64,000 nucleotides of DNA from Mycolicibacter senuensis (GTDB lineage: Bacteria > Actinomycetota > Actinomycetes > Mycobacteriales > Mycobacteriaceae). This document shows positions 8,012 to 15,708 of the stretch, piece after piece. Within the stretch, counting starts at the first letter, position 1; each line of letters begins with the position of its first letter. Below the pieces are notes generated by a model. That model did no database searches. It was not told the DNA's origin and worked only from the letters and a program-made list of their open reading frames with translations. A program made the position numbers and the translations under genes. The stretch covers positions 590,392 to 654,391 of the forward strand of contig NZ_LQPS01000043.1 in the NCBI RefSeq assembly GCF_002101885.1, given 5' to 3'.

Positions 8012-9589
8012 GTGACCGCGCCGGTGCGGGTCTGGATGGCATCTCCGCCGGAGGTGCACTCGGCGCTGTTGGGTACCGGAGCGGGACTGGGCCCACTGCT
8101 GGCTTCGGCCGCGGCCTGGTCGGCGTTGGGCGCCCAGTACGCCGAAGCCGCCGAGGAACTCATGGGGTTGCTCGGGGCGGCCCAGGCCGGGGCGTGGCAG
8201 GGGTCCGGCGCGGACTCCTACGTGCTGGCCCATGCCCCCTACCTGTCCTGGCTCCGGCAGGCCGCGGCGGACAGCGCGGCGACCGCGGCCCACTACGAGA
8301 CCGCCGCCGGGGCCTACCTCAGCGCGCTGTCGGCCATGCCGACGCTGCCGGAACTGGCGGCCAATCACCTCACCCACGGGGTGCTGGTGGCGACGAACTT
8401 CTTCGGGCTCAACACCATCCCGATTGCACTCAACGAGGCAGACTACGTACGGATGTGGGTGCAAGCCGCGACGACGATGTCGGTCTATCAGGCGGTCAGC
8501 GGCGCGGCGGTGGCCTCGACTCCGCACACGTCGCCGGCGCCCCCGATTCTCAAGGCCCACGCCCACGCCGACGGCGACGAGGAGGGCACCGACCCCACCG
8601 TCAACGATCCACTGGATCAGCTGATCGCCCAGCTGCTGCAGACGGCCAGCAACGGACAGCTCAACTGGGACCCCGCCCACGCCATGGTCAACGGAATCCC
8701 CTACGACCAGTACGTCGATCCCAACCAGCCGCTGTTCTGGTTGGTCCGGGCGCTTGAGCTGTTCGAGGATTTCCAGCAGCTCGGGGTGAATTTCCAACAG
8801 AATCCGGCGCTGGCCTTTCAGTATCTGGTCCAGCTCGTCGAATTCGACTGGCCGACACACCTTGCCGAGATCGCCTCCTGGGTGGGGCAGTCGCCGCAGT
8901 TGTTCGCCGCGGCGCTCGCCGTGGTGGTCGCCCCGGTCGGTGCCGTGGGTGGTTTCGCCGGGCTGGCCGGATTGGCCGGCCTGCCGCAGTCCGCGGCGCC
9001 GATCCCGGCGCTGCCGGCTGGCCCCGGCAGTCATGCGTTGCCCGCGATGGGGACCGGCCCGCCCGCACCGGGGGTGCCCGGAACCGTCACCGCCTCGGCC
9101 CCGGCCCCACCGGCGCCGGCAGCCGGCCCCGCCGGCCCCGCGCCGGCAGTGGCCGGGCCGCCGCCGGCGGCCGGCGCGACATTAGTTCCGCCCTACCTGA
9201 TCGGCGGACCCGGCATCGGATCGGGCTCGGGAATGGCCACCGCCGCCCGCGCCGCCCGCAAGGCCGCCGAACCCGACAGCGCCGCGGCGGCCGCGGCGGC
9301 ACGGGAGGCCGATCGCCGGAGCGCCCAAGCCCGGCGCCGACGGCGCGTCGCCAAACGCCGCCACGCCGATCAGTTCATGACCATGGGCGTCGGTGTCGAC
9401 CCGGAGTGGCAGTTGCCCGACGACGACCCGGCGGCCGCCGACCGGGGCACCGGAACGCTCGGTGTCGCCGGCAATGCGGCCAACGGCCGGTCCGCCGCGG
9501 GGATGGCCCGGCTCAACGATGCGTTCGGCGGCGGGCCGCAGCAGCCGATGCTGCCCGATAGCTGGGGCGGAGCCGACACCGACCGATAA
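8012..9589 (+). CDS. PPE family protein, PPE3/PPE4-like (PPW subfamily), copy A
   Basis: This 525-residue protein has the PPE N-terminal domain: P-P-E at residues 12-14 in MASPPEVHSALL, the W-x-G type turn at W62 (AGAWQGSGADSY), and VATNFFGLNTIPIALNEADY near residue 130. The middle is variable and the region around residues 330-390 is proline/alanine-rich. The C-terminus carries an RRRRRVAKRR basic stretch, then GTGTLGVAGNA and QPMLPDSWGG, resembling PPE4-like proteins. Such proteins are exported by type VII systems, usually with a PE partner and EspG chaperone; no PE gene is adjacent. A GTG start follows the Zur-box-like site with no clear ribosome site. Confidence 0.9.
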   Translation: MTAPVRVWMASPPEVHSALLGTGAGLGPLLASAAAWSALGAQYAEAAEELMGLLGAAQAGAWQGSGADSYVLAHAPYLSWLRQAAADSAATAAHYETAAGAYLSALSAMPTLPELAANHLTHGVLVATNFFGLNTIPIALNEADYVRMWVQAATTMSVYQAVSGAAVASTPHTSPAPPILKAHAHADGDEEGTDPTVNDPLDQLIAQLLQTASNGQLNWDPAHAMVNGIPYDQYVDPNQPLFWLVRALELFEDFQQLGVNFQQNPALAFQYLVQLVEFDWPTHLAEIASWVGQSPQLFAAALAVVVAPVGAVGGFAGLAGLAGLPQSAAPIPALPAGPGSHALPAMGTGPPAPGVPGTVTASAPAPPAPAAGPAGPAPAVAGPPPAAGATLVPPYLIGGPGIGSGSGMATAARAARKAAEPDSAAAAAAAREADRRSAQARRRRRVAKRRHADQFMTMGVGVDPEWQLPDDDPAAADRGTGTLGVAGNAANGRSAAGMARLNDAFGGGPQQPMLPDSWGGADTDR

Positions 9590-9597
9590 AGTTTGGG

Positions 9598-9626
9598 TAC
9601 CCGAAAAACAAAGTTCCCATCGGGTA
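9598..9626. promoter_or_regulatory. Inverted repeat between the two PPE genes
   Basis: A perfect 7-nt inverted repeat, TACCCGA (9598-9604) and TCGGGTA (9620-9626), separated by 15 nt. It overlaps a second palindrome, GGGTACCC at 9595-9602. The right arm runs into TAAACT (9625-9630), a possible -10 hexamer just before the PPE-B start. It could be an operator or an RNA hairpin limiting read-through from PPE-A. It does not match the Zur consensus. Role is inferred only from position and symmetry. Confidence 0.4.
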
Positions 9627-9632
9627 AACTCG

Positions 9633-11240
9633 ATGGTTGTGCCAGGGGTATGGATGGCGTCACCGCCGGAGGTGCATTCGGCGTTGCTGAGCGCCGGGCC
9701 GGGCGCGGGGCCGCTGTTGGCGGCGGCGGGGGCCTGGTCGTCCTTGAGCGCCGAGTACACGGCCGTTGCCGAAGAGCTGACCGCCGTGCTGGCCACCGTC
9801 GAAGCCGGGGTGTGGCAGGGGACCGGCGCGGAGTCCTATCTAGGCGCCCACGGGCCGTACCTGGCCTGGCTGAGCCAAGCGGCCGCGCACAGTGCGGTGG
9901 CCGCCGCGCAGTGCCAGACCGCGGCGGCGGCCTACAGCGCTGCGTTGGCGGCGATGCCGACACTGCCGGAACTGGCCGCCAATCACGCGGCGCACGCCGT
10001 GCTGGTGGCCACCAACTTCTTCGGCATCAACACCATTCCGATCGCGGTCAACGAAGCCGACTACCTCCGGATGTGGGTGCAGGCCGCCGGCACGATGGCG
10101 ACCTATGAGGCGGTGGCGGGTGCGGCGGTGGCCGCCGCGCCGCACACCGGTATGGCGCCGCAGATTCAACGAGCCGCTGCCACCTCCGAGCCCGCGTCGC
10201 AGAACCCGTTGCAGGGGCTGCTCGACGTCCTCGAGCCGATCCTGAAGAGTCTGGGCATCCAAGACGGTGTCGCCGCCCATGATCCGATGATCTCCAACGC
10301 CTTCAGCACCGCCGTCTCCCATTTCCTGCAGAACCTCGGGATCAACTGGGACCCGGCCGCCGGCACCCTCAACGGTTATGCCTACGACTACTATTCCAAT
10401 GCCGCCCAACCGATCTGGTACCTCGCGCGGACCCTGGAACTGTACGGGGACTTCACGTACATGGCGCAGGACCCGACCCGGATCATCCCGGCGCTGCAAT
10501 ATCTCGCGGTGCTGGTCCTGTTCGACTGGCCGACCCACATCGCCCAATTGGCCACCGCGATCAGCCAGTCCCCAGCGCTGGTGGGGGTCGCCGCCGGCGC
10601 GGTGGTGGCGCCGGCCGGATCCCTGGGCGGGCTGGCCGGCCTGGCCGGGTTGGGCGCAGCGGCGCCGACGGCCGGCGTCCCCGCCCCGCCGGTGTCCCCG
10701 GTGCTCACCGTCGAGGCGACCGCGGTCGGCCCGACCATGCCGGTCGCGCCGCCGCCGTCCGCACCACCACCGCCGGCCCCGGCCGCCGCCGGCGCTGCCC
10801 CGGCTGCCATGGCGCCGCCGCCGCCGGCTCCGGCGCCGGCCGGCTCGTTTGCGTTTCCCTACCTGATCGGCGGCGGCCCGGGAATCGATTTCGGGTCGGG
10901 GCTCGGCGCCCGGGCCGGGGCCGCGACGGGCGCCAAGAAGAAGGCGCCCACCCCCGACGCCGCAGCAGCCGGGGCGGCCGCGGATTCCCGGCGGTCGGCC
11001 CGGCGCCGCCGGCGCAAGACCAGGGCGGGCCACGAAGACGCCGCGATGACGCTGACCGTCGGTGTGGAGCCGGACTGGGGGTCGGACGCGGCGTCCGATC
11101 ACGGCGCCGGTGAGCTGGGCCGCGCCGGCGCGGTGCGCGAGGGCACCGCCCGTGCCGCGGGCCTGGCGCGGTTGGGCGGCGCCGAATTCGCCGACGGGCC
11201 GCGGCTGCCGTTGCTGCCGGAGAGTTGGCGGGCCGGCTGA
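9633..11240 (+). CDS. PPE family protein, PPE3/PPE4-like (PPW subfamily), copy B
   Basis: This 535-residue paralogue of the preceding gene shares MASPPEVHSALLS, the aromatic-x-G turn (W61 in VWQGTGAESY), and VATNFFGINTIPIAVNEADY. A proline-rich linker is followed by FPYLIGGGPGIDFGSG, a basic ARRRRRKTRAG segment, then VGVEPDWG and LPLLPESW. The ATG at 9633 is 43 nt after the PPE-A stop. A GTG two codons later (VPGVWMAS) is equally plausible because TAAACT lies 8 nt ahead of it. The longer open frame upstream of 9633 only reads through PPE-A out of frame. Likely exported by a type VII system; substrate role unknown. M. tuberculosis has PE_PGRS genes at this place. Confidence 0.9.
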   Translation: MVVPGVWMASPPEVHSALLSAGPGAGPLLAAAGAWSSLSAEYTAVAEELTAVLATVEAGVWQGTGAESYLGAHGPYLAWLSQAAAHSAVAAAQCQTAAAAYSAALAAMPTLPELAANHAAHAVLVATNFFGINTIPIAVNEADYLRMWVQAAGTMATYEAVAGAAVAAAPHTGMAPQIQRAAATSEPASQNPLQGLLDVLEPILKSLGIQDGVAAHDPMISNAFSTAVSHFLQNLGINWDPAAGTLNGYAYDYYSNAAQPIWYLARTLELYGDFTYMAQDPTRIIPALQYLAVLVLFDWPTHIAQLATAISQSPALVGVAAGAVVAPAGSLGGLAGLAGLGAAAPTAGVPAPPVSPVLTVEATAVGPTMPVAPPPSAPPPPAPAAAGAAPAAMAPPPPAPAPAGSFAFPYLIGGGPGIDFGSGLGARAGAATGAKKKAPTPDAAAAGAAADSRRSARRRRRKTRAGHEDAAMTLTVGVEPDWGSDAASDHGAGELGRAGAVREGTARAAGLARLGGAEFADGPRLPLLPESWRAG

Positions 11241-11263
11241 GCCTGTGGGCCGGCGGCTCGTCT

Positions 11264-12250
11264 TTAGGGGATCAACACGATCGAACCGGTGGTCTTGCGG
11301 CCCTGCAGATCCCGGTGCGCGTCGGCGGCCTCGGCCAGCGGGTAGCGCCGGCTGACCGCCGCCTCGATCGCTCCTCCCGTGATCGCGTCGAACAATTCTC
11401 CTGCGCGCCAGGAGAATTCCTGCTCGCTGCGGGTGAAGTGGACGAGGTTCGGCCGGGTCAGGTACACCGAGCCGGCGGCGTTGAGCCGTTGCGGATCCAC
11501 CGGTGCAACCGGTCCGCTGGCCGCGCCGAACAGTGCCAGCGTGCCCCGGACGGCGAGGCTGGCCAGGCTGGCGTCGAAGGTCGTCGCACCCACGCCGTCG
11601 TACACCGCCGCGACCCCGGCGCCATCGGTCAACTCCCGGATGCGGGCGCCGAAGGCGGCGGCGGCCGTGTCGTCCGAGCCGGGGTAGTCGAGGACCTCGG
11701 CGGCGCCGGCCGCTCGGGACAAGTCGGCTTTCGCCGGGGTCGACACGGTGGTGATGACCCGGGCGCCCAGCGCTGTGGCCCACCGGGTCAGGATCAGCCC
11801 GACTCCGCCGGCGCCGGCGTGCAGCAACACGGTGTCGCCGGGCTGGACCGGATAGACCGATTTGATGAGGTAATGCGCCGTCAGGCCCTTGAGCAGCACG
11901 GCCGCCGCCACGTCGGAGTCGACGCCGGCCGGGATGGGCGCGGTCAACGCTGCCGGCGCCGTGCAGTACTGGGCGTAGCCACCGGTCGCGGCCGCCGTCA
12001 CCACGCGGTCACCCGCGCTCAGCGTCGTCACACCCGCGCCGGTCTCGGCCACGACGCCGGCGGCTTCGGTGCCGAGCACGAACGGCAACTCCGCCGGGTA
12101 GATCCCGGAGCGGAAATAGGTGTCGATGTAGTTGACCCCGATGGCCTCGGACCGGATCACCACCTCCCCGGCGGCGGGGGACGGTTGCGGCCTGTCGACC
12201 AGTTCCAAGACCTCAGGGCCGCCGGTCGCGGCGATTTCCACAGCGTGCAT
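11264..12250 (-). CDS. qor: Zinc-independent quinone oxidoreductase (Qor, MDR superfamily)
   Basis: This 328-residue protein is a medium-chain dehydrogenase/reductase of the NADPH:quinone oxidoreductase type, reducing quinones or enones in the cytosol. The start MHAVEIAATGGPEVLEL is typical, followed by GVNYIDTYFRSGIYP and the NADPH-binding loop LHAGAGGVGLILTRWATALG. There is no catalytic zinc cysteine set, as expected for Qor. The ATG at 12250 is chosen over an upstream extension because it gives the family N-terminus and the M. tuberculosis Rv1454c length. It converges on PPE-B with a 23-nt gap and diverges from the ATP-grasp-like gene. Confidence 0.92.
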   Translation of the reverse strand: MHAVEIAATGGPEVLELVDRPQPSPAAGEVVIRSEAIGVNYIDTYFRSGIYPAELPFVLGTEAAGVVAETGAGVTTLSAGDRVVTAAATGGYAQYCTAPAALTAPIPAGVDSDVAAAVLLKGLTAHYLIKSVYPVQPGDTVLLHAGAGGVGLILTRWATALGARVITTVSTPAKADLSRAAGAAEVLDYPGSDDTAAAAFGARIRELTDGAGVAAVYDGVGATTFDASLASLAVRGTLALFGAASGPVAPVDPQRLNAAGSVYLTRPNLVHFTRSEQEFSWRAGELFDAITGGAIEAAVSRRYPLAEAADAHRDLQGRKTTGSIVLIP

Positions 12251-12281
12251 GGTGACTATCATCTCCGACTGTGGAGTCTGC

Positions 12282-12977
12282 ATGAAGCTGGCCCGGCCCG
12301 ATATCTTCCACCCGCGCATCGTGTTGGCGGGCGATTCGCGGCGCGACGACGACGATTCTGGCGCCGGTGATGACGCCGGCCTGGTGCGCGCGCTGCGCCA
12401 CCGCGGCCTGCACGCCCGCCGACTGCCCTGGGATGATCCGGAAACCCTCGAGGCCGACCTGGTGATCCTGCGGTCGGCGGGCGGGGAACCGGACCGGCGC
12501 GCCGAATTCACGGCGTGGTCCAAGCGGGTGCGCAACCTGTTGAACCCCCCGGAGGTGGTGGCCTGGAACGCCGATCCCCGCTACCTGGCCGACTTGCAGT
12601 GTGACGGGGTGCCGACGGCGCCCGGAGCGGCCACCGAGCGCACGGCACTGGTGTTCTTCGGCGCCGGCCGCTCGCACGCGTTCGGCGCCGCGGGTACCGA
12701 CCCGGACTTCGAGTTGTGGGACGTCGGCCGCGCCGCGCTGCGCGCTGCCGCCGAACGCTTGAGTATCCGCATCGAGGAGTTGCTTTACGCGCGCGCCGAG
12801 GTGACCGGGGCGGGCGCCGACGCGCGGCTGGTCGGCCTGGATCTGGTTGCGCCGGACCTGGGCTGGGGTGAACTCGGCGCCGACGAATGTGATCGCGCGC
12901 AGCGACGATTCGCGCGGGAGGTCACCTCGGCGCTAGAGCGGCTCGGGTTGGGCCCGCTCGCGCAGCGACGCCCATAG
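12282..12977 (+). CDS. Shortened ATP-grasp-like protein (Rv1455-like)
   Basis: This 231-residue protein matches the two ends of DcsG-like ATP-grasp proteins. The N-terminal part reads LHARRLPWDDPETLEADLVI, then LLNPPEVVAWNADPRYLADL and GVPTAPGA. The C-terminal part reads TALVFFGAGRSHAFG, ELLYARAEV and LVGLDLVAPDLGW. The central block that carries the ATP-binding lysines in full-length relatives seems missing: GVPTAPGA runs almost directly into LVFFGAGRSHAF. It may therefore be inactive or a binding protein. The ATG at 12282 has GGAG about 7 nt upstream. Its 3' end overlaps that of ctaA by 45 nt, tail to tail. Position matches Rv1455. Confidence 0.7.
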   Translation: MKLARPDIFHPRIVLAGDSRRDDDDSGAGDDAGLVRALRHRGLHARRLPWDDPETLEADLVILRSAGGEPDRRAEFTAWSKRVRNLLNPPEVVAWNADPRYLADLQCDGVPTAPGAATERTALVFFGAGRSHAFGAAGTDPDFELWDVGRAALRAAAERLSIRIEELLYARAEVTGAGADARLVGLDLVAPDLGWGELGADECDRAQRRFAREVTSALERLGLGPLAQRRP

Positions 12978-13883
12978 CGCCGCGGTCGCTCCGGTGACCA
13001 GCACGGCGCCCGCCACGTGGATGGTGACCAGCACCGCGGGCACCCCGGTGAAGTATTGGACGACCCCGATCACCCCCTGCGCCAGGGTCAGCGCGGTCAA
13101 CCAGGCGAGCCGGTTGGTCACCGGTTTGGCCGCTTGTACCGCGGCCAGCCCGAATGCCAGCCCCACCAGTAGCCCGAGGAAGCCGATCAGCAGCGACTCG
13201 TGCAGGTGGGCCAGCGTTACCACCTCGACCTTGAGCCGAGCGACGGTGCGGGTGGTGCTCTTGTCGCCGGCGTGCGGTCCGGCGGCGGTCACCAGGGTCC
13301 CGGTGACCAGTACGGCGGCCAGCATGACGGCGCACAGCGCGGTCAGCCGCCGCAACGGGACGGGAACCCGGTGGCGTACCACGACGTTCTGGCCGTCGGG
13401 CTCACCGACCTTGACGTACAGCAGCACCGCCAGCCAGACCATCAGCATCGAGACCAGCAGGTGCACCGCCACCGTCCACCAGGCCAGCCCGGTGCGCACC
13501 GTGATGCCGCCGATGAGCGCCTGCAGCACCGTGGAGGCCGGCATCAGCCAGGCGTAGACCAGCACCTCCCGGCGCCGCCGCGCCCGGATCACCGCCAGCA
13601 CCGCCAGCGCTGAGGTGATGACCACCGCGAAGGTCACCATCCGGTTGCCGAACTCGATGGCCTGATGGATTCGCGGCACCTCCGAGACCGCGACCGGGAC
13701 GTAGCTGCCCGGGAAGCACTGCGGCCAGGTGGGGCAGCCCAGTCCGGACGCGGTGACGCGGACGATCGCTCCGCTGACCGAGATGAAGCCCTGGGTGAAG
13801 ACGACGGCGGCGGCCAGCAACCGCTGGGTGCGCAGACTGGGATCGGGCAGCAGATCCACCAGGCGCATCAGGAAGCGTCCCAC
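12933..13883 (-). CDS. ctaA: Heme A synthase (CtaA/COX15 family)
   Basis: This 316-residue polytopic membrane protein converts heme O to heme A for cytochrome c oxidase. Family marks are SGAIVRVTASGLGCPTWPQC with the paired cysteines, PRIHQAIEFGNRMVTF with a heme-binding histidine, VHLLVSMLMVWLAVLLYVKV and the later TLAHLHESLLIGFLGLLVGL. About eight membrane helices are apparent. The GTG at 13883 follows TACGAT by 7 nt, which suggests a leaderless transcript. Works with CtaB upstream. Its 3' end overlaps the convergent ATP-grasp-like gene by 45 nt. Confidence 0.93.
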   Translation of the reverse strand: MGRFLMRLVDLLPDPSLRTQRLLAAAVVFTQGFISVSGAIVRVTASGLGCPTWPQCFPGSYVPVAVSEVPRIHQAIEFGNRMVTFAVVITSALAVLAVIRARRRREVLVYAWLMPASTVLQALIGGITVRTGLAWWTVAVHLLVSMLMVWLAVLLYVKVGEPDGQNVVVRHRVPVPLRRLTALCAVMLAAVLVTGTLVTAAGPHAGDKSTTRTVARLKVEVVTLAHLHESLLIGFLGLLVGLAFGLAAVQAAKPVTNRLAWLTALTLAQGVIGVVQYFTGVPAVLVTIHVAGAVLVTGATAALWASLRERAQPEPL

Positions 13884-13890
13884 GGGGCTG

Positions 13891-13896
13891 ATCGTA
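13891..13896 (-). promoter_or_regulatory. Probable -10 hexamer of a leaderless ctaA promoter
   Basis: Read on the minus strand, TACGAT lies 7 nt before the ctaA GTG. This fits the TANNNT -10 element of mycobacterial sigma-A promoters and would place the transcription start at or next to the start codon. No ribosome site is present in between, consistent with leaderless translation. Confidence 0.5.
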
Positions 13897-13925
13897 GAGG
13901 ATCGGTAACTACATGCCGTAGTAGG

Positions 13926-14714
13926 TCAGCTGAACCGGAACCAGCGCACCGCGCCGAGGCCGGCCAGCAGCCCCCACGCCGCCACCACCGCGACGCCGAA
14001 CCAGTCGAGGGAGACCGCCAGGGCCTGCGCCAGCGCCTCGGTGAGCGCCCCCGAAGGCGTCAGCCGGGCCAGCCAGCGGACCGCGCCGGGCACCAGCTCG
14101 GTTTCCACCGTCAGCGCCGCGAACCCGCCGAACACGAACCACATCAGGTTGGCCACGGCCAGGACGATCTCGGCTCGCAGGCTGCCGCCGAGCAGCAGCC
14201 CCAACGCCGCGAAGCACGCCGTGCCCAGTGCGATGACGACCGCGCCCAGTGCCAGCCCGAGCGGTGTCGGCCGCCAGCCCAGGGCGATGCCGATCAACCC
14301 GAGCAGCACCGACTGCAACAGCACCACGGTCGCCACCGACAGCGACTTGCCGGTGATGATTCCCCATACCGGCAGTGCGGTGGCGCCCAGGCGTTTCAGC
14401 GCGCCGTAACGGCGGTCGAATGCCACCGCGATCGCCTGGCCGGTGAAGGCGGTGGCGATCACGGCCAGCGACATGATCACCGGCAGCACGGTGGTGACGC
14501 GCTCGGCATGACCCTCGCCGAACGGGCCCAGCGGCAGCACCGTCAGCCCGATCAGCAACGTGATCGGGATGAACATCGTCAACAGCAGCTGTTCGCCATT
14601 GCGCAGCAGCAGGGTCAGCTCTAATCGGTACTGCGCGGCCAGCATCGCCGGCACGCCGGCCGGGCGCGGGTCGGGGGTAAAGGTGCCGGGCGCGAAGACC
14701 TGCGCAGTGCTCAT
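13926..14714 (-). CDS. ABC-2 type exporter permease
   Basis: This 262-residue integral membrane protein is the permease of an ABC exporter encoded with the ATPase gene upstream. It has about six hydrophobic segments, including LLLTMFIPITLLIGLTVLPL, VLPVIMSLAVIATAFTGQAI and a C-terminal WFGVAVVAAWGLLAGLGAV. The motif FDRRYGALKRLGATALP is typical of ABC-2 drug/lipid exporters. The ATG at 14714 (MSTAQVFAPG) is chosen because GAGGAG lies 8 nt upstream; a GTG three codons earlier is less well spaced. Equivalent to Rv1457c by position. Substrate unknown. Confidence 0.88.
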   Translation of the reverse strand: MSTAQVFAPGTFTPDPRPAGVPAMLAAQYRLELTLLLRNGEQLLLTMFIPITLLIGLTVLPLGPFGEGHAERVTTVLPVIMSLAVIATAFTGQAIAVAFDRRYGALKRLGATALPVWGIITGKSLSVATVVLLQSVLLGLIGIALGWRPTPLGLALGAVVIALGTACFAALGLLLGGSLRAEIVLAVANLMWFVFGGFAALTVETELVPGAVRWLARLTPSGALTEALAQALAVSLDWFGVAVVAAWGLLAGLGAVRWFRFS

Positions 14715-14769
14715 TGGCGCCACTCCTCAGCATCGCTCATTCTTCGCTCTGCATCGTCGCCGGCGTGAC

Positions 14770-15708
14770 TCATGGGCGTAGCTCCCGTCCGGTCAGGTCC
14801 AAGAACACGTCCTCCAGGCTGCGCTGCTCCACCCGCAGCTGGGTGGCCAGCACGTCGAGGCGGGCGCACCATGCGGTCACGGTCGCAAGTACCTGCGGGT
14901 CGACGGCGCCTTCGACGAGGTACTCGCCGGGTTGCGGCTCGCTGGCCCGATAGCCTTCGGGCAACGCGGTGAGCAGCAACGACAAGTCCAGTCGGGGCGG
15001 TGCGGTGAACCGCACCTGCCCCTGGGCGCCGCTGCGGGTCAGTTCCGAAGGGGTGCCGGCGGCGACCACCTTGCCGTGGTCGATGATCAGCAGCCGGTCG
15101 GCCAGTTCCTCGGCCTCCCGCAGGTGGTGCGTGGTCAGCACCACCGTCACGCCGTCGCGGCGCAGCGCGTCGATCAGTTCCCACACCAGCAGCCGCGCGT
15201 GGGCGTCCATGCCGGCGGTCGGTTCGTCGAGAAACACCAGCTCCGGGCGACCGACCAGGGCGCAGGCCAGCGCGAGCCGCTGTTGCTGTCCGCCCGAGAG
15301 CCTGCGGTAGGTGGTCCGGGCCGCGTCGGTGAGGCCCAGGGTCTCCAGCAGCCACTGCGGGTCCAGCGGGTTCGCCGAGTACGACGCCACCAGCTTGAGC
15401 ATCTCGCCGGCGCGCGCCGCGGGGTAGCCGCCGCCGCCCTGCAGCATCACCCCGATGCGTTCCCGCAGCCGGTCGTTGTCGGCGATCGGGTCGAGCCCGA
15501 GCACCTCGATGGTGCCGGCATCCGGGCGCACGAAGCCCTCGCACATCTCGACCGTCGTGGTCTTGCCGGCGCCGTTAGGGCCCAGCAGCGCGAACACTTC
15601 GGCGGTGTGGACCTCCAGATCAAGGCCGGCGACCGCCTCGGTCGCCGTCGGACCGGCCCCGTAACGCTTACGCACCCCGCGCAACCGCACTGCCACAGCT
15701 GAGCTCAC
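14770..15708 (-). CDS. ABC exporter ATP-binding protein
   Basis: This 312-residue cytosolic ATPase powers the adjacent permease. Walker A is GPNGAGKTTT near residue 40, the signature is LSGGQQQRLALA near 140, Walker B is LVFLDEPTAGMD, and the switch histidine is in VLTTHHLREA. A C-terminal domain (residues 220-312) is typical of the DrrA/CcmA group. The GTG at 15708 overlaps the mptB stop by 4 nt (GTGA), so it is probably translationally coupled to mptB; the permease follows 55 nt further on. Equivalent to Rv1458c. The link to mptB hints at envelope glycolipid export, but this is only inference. Confidence 0.93.
   Translation of the reverse strand: MSSAVAVRLRGVRKRYGAGPTATEAVAGLDLEVHTAEVFALLGPNGAGKTTTVEMCEGFVRPDAGTIEVLGLDPIADNDRLRERIGVMLQGGGGYPAARAGEMLKLVASYSANPLDPQWLLETLGLTDAARTTYRRLSGGQQQRLALACALVGRPELVFLDEPTAGMDAHARLLVWELIDALRRDGVTVVLTTHHLREAEELADRLLIIDHGKVVAAGTPSELTRSGAQGQVRFTAPPRLDLSLLLTALPEGYRASEPQPGEYLVEGAVDPQVLATVTAWCARLDVLATQLRVEQRSLEDVFLDLTGRELRP

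Noticed and set aside
9595..9626. Second Zur box before PPE-B
   Set aside because: The inverted repeat there is GC-rich and lacks the GAAAAT/ATTTTC arms.
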